Source of the DNA: Pseudomonadota bacterium
GTDB taxonomy: Bacteria > Hydrothermota > 32-111 > QNBC01
Direction of reading: 5' to 3'
DNA: 19,612 bases
Assembly (NCBI GenBank): GCA_011682715.1
Contig: JAACEC010000012.1
Coordinates: 1 to 19,612, forward strand
Under the pieces are notes generated by a model that saw nothing but the letters and a program-made list of their open reading frames with translations, was not told the DNA's origin and searched no databases. The translations under genes were made by a program, and so were the position numbers. This document shows, in pieces, positions 16,253 to 19,612 of the stretch; position 1 is the first letter of the stretch, and each line of letters starts with the position of its first letter.

Positions 16253-17468
16253 GGTGAACTCCTCTGTAGTAATGCCTTAAAATATCCTTATAATTGTAGC
16301 CTTTCTCCGCCATACCCATAGCACCGTACTGGCACATTCCCGCTCCGTGACCGTATCCTCTTCCAATAATTTTAATACTGTCCCCCCCCATTTCCATTGT
16401 GAATAATGTACTCGGCAAGCTCTTTGACGGTTCACTGTTATTTTTCAACAGCATCCTAATGTTATTTTTCTCAACGCTGAATTCACCTGCACTTGTATAT
16501 ACAATCACCTCTATTACTCTTCTCGAAGGTCCTCTTTTTGTAATTACAATAGACTTGATGTTACCAATTTCGTCTTCACTCTTTCCTGTTAATCTACTAA
16601 GATTTTTCTTTAAAATTCCGAATAACTCGCCTTTCGAGTATTTAATTGTCCAATGGGAATATCGCGAGTTACTGCAAAACGGCTTTCCCTTAAAAATCAA
16701 ATAACTTTTAGCGTCTATTACAGGGGTTAAATAAGGAACTTTCTTGTCCGTCCATAGCTCCCTTGCATCTGCCGTTACACCTCCACAGCAAGAGGAATAT
16801 TTCGCATCAATGGGTTTGTTTTTATATGTAAGAATTATACCTCTCGTTGCATCACATGCCATATCTACGACATTGCTGTTTTCCATAACCCCTCTGTAAA
16901 CTTGATCCCGAATATCATTATAAACATAATAGTATTTATTTCTGCTATTTGTTAATTTTCTTATAACATAGGTCCTTGCCGCAACAGCTTGTGCTTTTAT
17001 AGCCTCAATCTTGTCAATATTCAAATTCCCTATTTCATAAGGCACAACTCCTTTTAAGTACGCCTCTATCGGAACATTATTAATTACAACTGCTTTTCCA
17101 CTCAGTACTCTGAATTCTATTATGCCTTTATATCCTCGTCCTCCGAAATATACGGTCCCCCAAGGATGTTTGGAATAGAATTCTACACAATCTCCTATAC
17201 CTTTAACGTATTTACTTCCTATACGAGCCGATAGAATGCCCCCTTTGTATTCGATCTGCCACACCGCGTATGACGGCGATTCCCCTTTCATTCCGTTTGC
17301 CTCAACAATAATATTATCATCGGAGGATAATGTCATGCTTTTTATTCCGTCATAGAGCAAAACTCTGACAGAGGGTTCGGTTTTGAATCTAAGTCTGTGA
17401 ATACAACCGGTAAAAGTAATAGTAATTAAAATTATTACAACAATCTTGAGTATATGTTTATTTTGCAT
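16236..17468 (-). CDS. SpoIID/LytB-domain lipoprotein, probable peptidoglycan lytic enzyme
   Basis: This 410-residue protein has a lipoprotein signal (IILITITFTGC, lipidated C22). The SpoIID domain includes NVPIEAYLKGVVPYEIG with E145 at the position of the catalytic glutamate of SpoIID, then IKAQAVAARTYVIRK (157-171), YSSCCGGVT with adjacent cysteines 227/228, and the C-terminal GRGYGHGAGMCQYGA (369-383), a hallmark of the family. SpoIID strips stem-free glycans and cuts peptidoglycan in spore formers. Here no sporulation gene is nearby, and the cell is diderm, so a role in septal or envelope peptidoglycan remodelling is inferred. It overlaps the aldolase end by 34 bases and the BamA-like start by 17. 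A run of eight G lies at 16382-16389. Confidence 0.92.
   Translation of the reverse strand: MQNKHILKIVVIILITITFTGCIHRLRFKTEPSVRVLLYDGIKSMTLSSDDNIIVEANGMKGESPSYAVWQIEYKGGILSARIGSKYVKGIGDCVEFYSKHPWGTVYFGGRGYKGIIEFRVLSGKAVVINNVPIEAYLKGVVPYEIGNLNIDKIEAIKAQAVAARTYVIRKLTNSRNKYYYVYNDIRDQVYRGVMENSNVVDMACDATRGIILTYKNKPIDAKYSSCCGGVTADARELWTDKKVPYLTPVIDAKSYLIFKGKPFCSNSRYSHWTIKYSKGELFGILKKNLSRLTGKSEDEIGNIKSIVITKRGPSRRVIEVIVYTSAGEFSVEKNNIRMLLKNNSEPSKSLPSTLFTMEMGGDSIKIIGRGYGHGAGMCQYGAMGMAEKGYNYKDILRHYYRGVHLEKIY
16259..16264 (-). promoter_or_regulatory. Ribosome site that fixes the TTG start of the BamA-like gene
   Basis: GAGGAG lies six bases before TTG at 16252, within the last codons of the SpoIID-like gene. 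It supports the rare start codon, because TTG begins a proper signal peptide (MKKYINISLFLLLM). Confidence 0.75.
16382..16389 (-). repeat. G8 homopolymer tract in the SpoIID-like gene
   Basis: Eight C on the plus strand encode the Gly-Gly of EMGGDSIK just before the conserved GRGYGHG motif. A one-base slip would remove that motif. Confidence 0.5.
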
Positions 17469-18004
17469 AAGAATTCGAACCTTTCGGTGCTTTCCAATAC
17501 CTTTTTCATCTCTTTTCCGAGAACAATTATACCGTGTTTCTTCAATAACATTATATCGTGATTTCCGCTTATCTTTCCCGCCTCTCTCGCCAGTTCCATT
17601 GATCCCGGTTTAAATTCCCCTACAACCGCAGCTCCAGGTAAAAGCTCACTTTCAAGTAGCAGAGAATAATCGGGAATAATTCCTTTCACGGCAAATGAGG
17701 TTGAAAACGGGGCGTGAGTATGGATAATAGCTTCAATGTCAGGCCTTCTTTTATAAATAGATTGATGCATGAAAAATTCCATGGAAGGTTTCGGTGTAAA
17801 ATTTTCCGTTTTCTTCGCATCAAGGTTTATCTTTACAATATCATCCTCGCTCACTTCCCCCTTAGCATATCCGGATGGTGTAATAAATATGTGATTGTTA
17901 AACCTTATACTTATGTTTCCGTCTGTTGATGTAATTAGCCCTTCCTCTTTCAGCCTTTTTCCGGCATATACTATTTCAGCTCTTATATCCTTTTCTTTAA
18001 CCAA
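17435..18004 (-). CDS. Class II aldolase/adducin-family protein (fuculose-phosphate aldolase-like)
   Basis: This 189-residue zinc enzyme has the complete class II aldolase site. Glutamate E76 is in PSMEFFMH. Zinc histidines H95 and H97 are in IIHTHAPFS and H157 in LLKKHGIIV, with spacing like that of L-fuculose-1-phosphate aldolase. SxxGNxS is present as STDGNISIR and the phosphate loop as TPSGYAKG. Likely products are dihydroxyacetone phosphate plus an aldehyde, or epimerised pentulose phosphate (AraD) in the same fold. The substrate cannot be told. The start is TTG at 18004, overlapping the serS stop by 8 bases, with GGAGGA about 10 bases before. Confidence 0.9.
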   Translation of the reverse strand: MVKEKDIRAEIVYAGKRLKEEGLITSTDGNISIRFNNHIFITPSGYAKGEVSEDDIVKINLDAKKTENFTPKPSMEFFMHQSIYKRRPDIEAIIHTHAPFSTSFAVKGIIPDYSLLLESELLPGAAVVGEFKPGSMELAREAGKISGNHDIMLLKKHGIIVLGKEMKKVLESTERFEFLCKINIYSRLL

Positions 18005-19265
18005 TTATCTCAATTCCTCCCATATACGGCTTTAAGGCATCCGGTACGACAACTTTGCCATCCTCTCTCTGATAATTTTCCAATATTGCTATGAAAGTTC
18101 TGGGTGTCGCAAGCCCCGAGCCGTTTAATGTGTGAACAAAATGTAACTTTCCATCGGATTTGCTTTTGTACCGGATATTCATCCTTCTTGCCTGAAAATC
18201 TTCGAAATTACTGACACTTGATACTTCCATGTAATCGTCACTACCGGGTGCATACGCTTCGATATCGTATGTTTCCGAAGATGCAAAGGTCATATCTCCC
18301 GTAGATAAAAGAACGACTCTGTAAGGTATCTTAAGAATCTGTAAAATCTTTTCGGCATTATTGAGAAGGCTTTCCAACTCATCGTAAGAATCTTCCGGTT
18401 TCGTAAATTTCACCATTTCAACCTTGTTAAACTGATGCACTCTTTTTAATCCTCTGGTTTCCTTCCCGTATGACCCGGCTTCTCTTCTGAAACACGCAGT
18501 GTATGCGGTATATTTTATAGGTAAATTATCCTCCTGTAGAATCTCGTTTCTATGAAAATTTGTTACCGGCGGCTCAGCAGTCGGATTTAAAAACATATCA
18601 TCTTTCCCCACATAATACATATCCTCTTCCAATTTTGGCAACTGCCCCGTGCCTGTCAAAGTTTCCCTATTATTCAAGAATGGCGGGAACATCTCTGTAT
18701 ATCCTTGTTTATCGATATGATAATCAAGCATAAAGTTGACTAAAGCTCTTTCAAGTTTTGCTCCGATACCGACATAACACGGGAAATGTGCACCCGATAT
18801 TTTTGCTCCTCTCTCGAAATCGATTAGCCCGAGATCTTTAATTAAATCGATGTGTGATTTCGGTTTGAAAGTGAATATCCGTTTTTCACCCCATTCTCTG
18901 ACTATTTTATTGGCACTCTTATCCCCCACGGGAACACTTGGATGAGGGATATTAGGAATCCACAGCGATAAAATACGGATTTCTTCTCTGAGTTTTCTTA
19001 ATTCCTTTTCCATTTCCTTTATTTTGATACCTACATCTCTCGATTTTTTTACATTCGCTTCAAATTCAGGAGTATTCCTATCGAGCCCCCTGATCTCCTT
19101 AGATAATCTATTCTTCTCTGCCCTTAAATTATCCAATTCCTTTACGATTTCCACTCTTTTGTTGTCTTTCTCTACTAATTCATCGACATTCGCCTTTTCT
19201 CTCTTGTTCTTTATTGCATTACGGACTAAATCAACGTTTTCTTTTATGAACTTAATATCAAGCAT
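17997..19265 (-). CDS. serS: Seryl-tRNA synthetase
   Basis: This 422-residue class II aminoacyl-tRNA synthetase charges tRNA-Ser (and tRNA-Sec where present). The N-terminal long coiled-coil arm (about 28-100, rich in K/E/R/L) binds the tRNA variable arm. The catalytic core has motif 1 around GYTEMFPPFLNN (188-199), TAEPPVTN (229-236), motif 2 at FRREAGSYGKETRGLKRVHQF (259-279), and motif 3 at NGSGLATPRTFIAILENYQ (381-399). Length is normal. GGAGGG is three bases before the ATG. It lies 10 bases after the upstream export-protein gene. No T-box leader is visible, because the gene is internal to the run. Confidence 0.97.
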   Translation of the reverse strand: MLDIKFIKENVDLVRNAIKNKREKANVDELVEKDNKRVEIVKELDNLRAEKNRLSKEIRGLDRNTPEFEANVKKSRDVGIKIKEMEKELRKLREEIRILSLWIPNIPHPSVPVGDKSANKIVREWGEKRIFTFKPKSHIDLIKDLGLIDFERGAKISGAHFPCYVGIGAKLERALVNFMLDYHIDKQGYTEMFPPFLNNRETLTGTGQLPKLEEDMYYVGKDDMFLNPTAEPPVTNFHRNEILQEDNLPIKYTAYTACFRREAGSYGKETRGLKRVHQFNKVEMVKFTKPEDSYDELESLLNNAEKILQILKIPYRVVLLSTGDMTFASSETYDIEAYAPGSDDYMEVSSVSNFEDFQARRMNIRYKSKSDGKLHFVHTLNGSGLATPRTFIAILENYQREDGKVVVPDALKPYMGGIEIIG

Positions 19266-19275
19266 ATGCCCTCCA

Positions 19276-19612
19276 TTATTTAAATTTTATCTTATTTTTT
19301 TCGTTTTTATCGATGATTATTTTAATCAGCGAAATGATTATAAGTAAAACGAGCACCACCGAAGCAATTATCGCACCTAATTTGCCCAAAAGGGTAAGAG
19401 ATGTAACTATTACGGATGCGACGCAAACGCCCAAAAATATGTATAGCAAACTTTTCCAAAATGAGAGCCCCAAAAGTACGGCAACAAGACTGCCTGTCCA
19501 CCCCCCCGTTACGGGTAATGGAATTGCCACAAATAGCATTAAACCCAATTCTTTATACTCCTCTATGATTTTCCCCCTCTTAAGAGATGCGCCCTGCAAC
19601 CTATCAATCCAT
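19276..19612 (-). CDS. Small multidrug-export family protein (COG2426/PF06695), 5' end outside window
   Basis: The last 111 codons are visible. The frame is open to the window edge, reading WIDRLQ before the TTG at 19599. The family is usually about 150-170 residues with this WI-x-R-L region internal, so the true start lies beyond 19612. The conserved membrane signature LMLFVAIPLPVTGGWTGSLVAVLLGL is followed by FLGVCVASVIVTSLTLLG and a final hydrophobic helix (IIASVVLVLLIIISLIKIII) with a basic tail. The family name comes from limited evidence, and transport of drugs is not established here. A G7 run at 19501-19507 encodes the Thr-Gly-Gly-Trp part of the signature. Confidence 0.85.
   Translation of the reverse strand, partial: WIDRLQGASLKRGKIIEEYKELGLMLFVAIPLPVTGGWTGSLVAVLLGLSFWKSLLYIFLGVCVASVIVTSLTLLGKLGAIIASVVLVLLIIISLIKIIIDKNEKNKIKFK

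Noticed and set aside
19276..19599. Complete 107-residue export protein starting at TTG 19599
   Set aside because: The frame remains open to the window edge, family members have extra N-terminal residues, and no ribosome site precedes the TTG.
1..19612. CRISPR arrays, insertion sequences, prophage or toxin-antitoxin genes
   Set aside because: No regularly spaced repeats, transposase, integrase or phage genes were found, and no toxin-antitoxin pair was recognised.

Overview
The window is a gene-dense stretch of an AT-rich bacterial chromosome. An outer-membrane assembly protein (BamA/Omp85 type) next to a TamB-like translocator shows a two-membrane (diderm) cell. Promoters match the sigma-70 consensus, and the SOS operator resembles the GAAC-N4-GTTC type. 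Butyrate kinase and phosphotransbutyrylase genes suggest an anaerobic fermenter. I cannot assign a phylum; the mix fits a poorly sampled diderm lineage rather than a model proteobacterium. TTG and GTG starts are common.

Bases 1-2220: a tRNA-Gln(CTG) gene with its own promoter, then two divergently transcribed exported proteins. One is a beta-propeller-like protein; the other is of unrecognised family. Their promoters lie back to back. A bidirectional terminator follows. Bases 2218-4301: an SOS cassette read leftward, lexA, then a small DUF6504-like gene, then dinB, with a strong promoter and an SOS box just after the likely transcription start. Bases 4331-5486: a rightward THUMP-domain rRNA methyltransferase gene whose promoter predicts a leaderless mRNA.

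Bases 5483-19612: twelve leftward genes with almost no spacing, read in the order: small export protein (cut by the window edge), serS, class II aldolase, SpoIID-like lipoprotein, bamA-like, tamB-like, ecfT, small transaldolase, phospholipase D-like lipoprotein, purB, butyrate kinase, phosphate butyryltransferase, then a TIGR04076-type gene after a 42-base gap. Many starts overlap the previous stop codon, so translation is probably coupled. Envelope building (SpoIID, BamA, TamB), translation (SerRS), purine synthesis (PurB), sugar-phosphate chemistry and acyl-phosphate energy metabolism are mixed in one probable transcription unit.

The clearest anomaly is in butyrate kinase. A 4-base tandem duplication (TCAG twice) shifts the frame in an otherwise intact, well-conserved gene, while its partner phosphate butyryltransferase looks complete. 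No CRISPR array, prophage, insertion sequence or rRNA was seen, and I found no clearly new multi-gene defence or mobile system.
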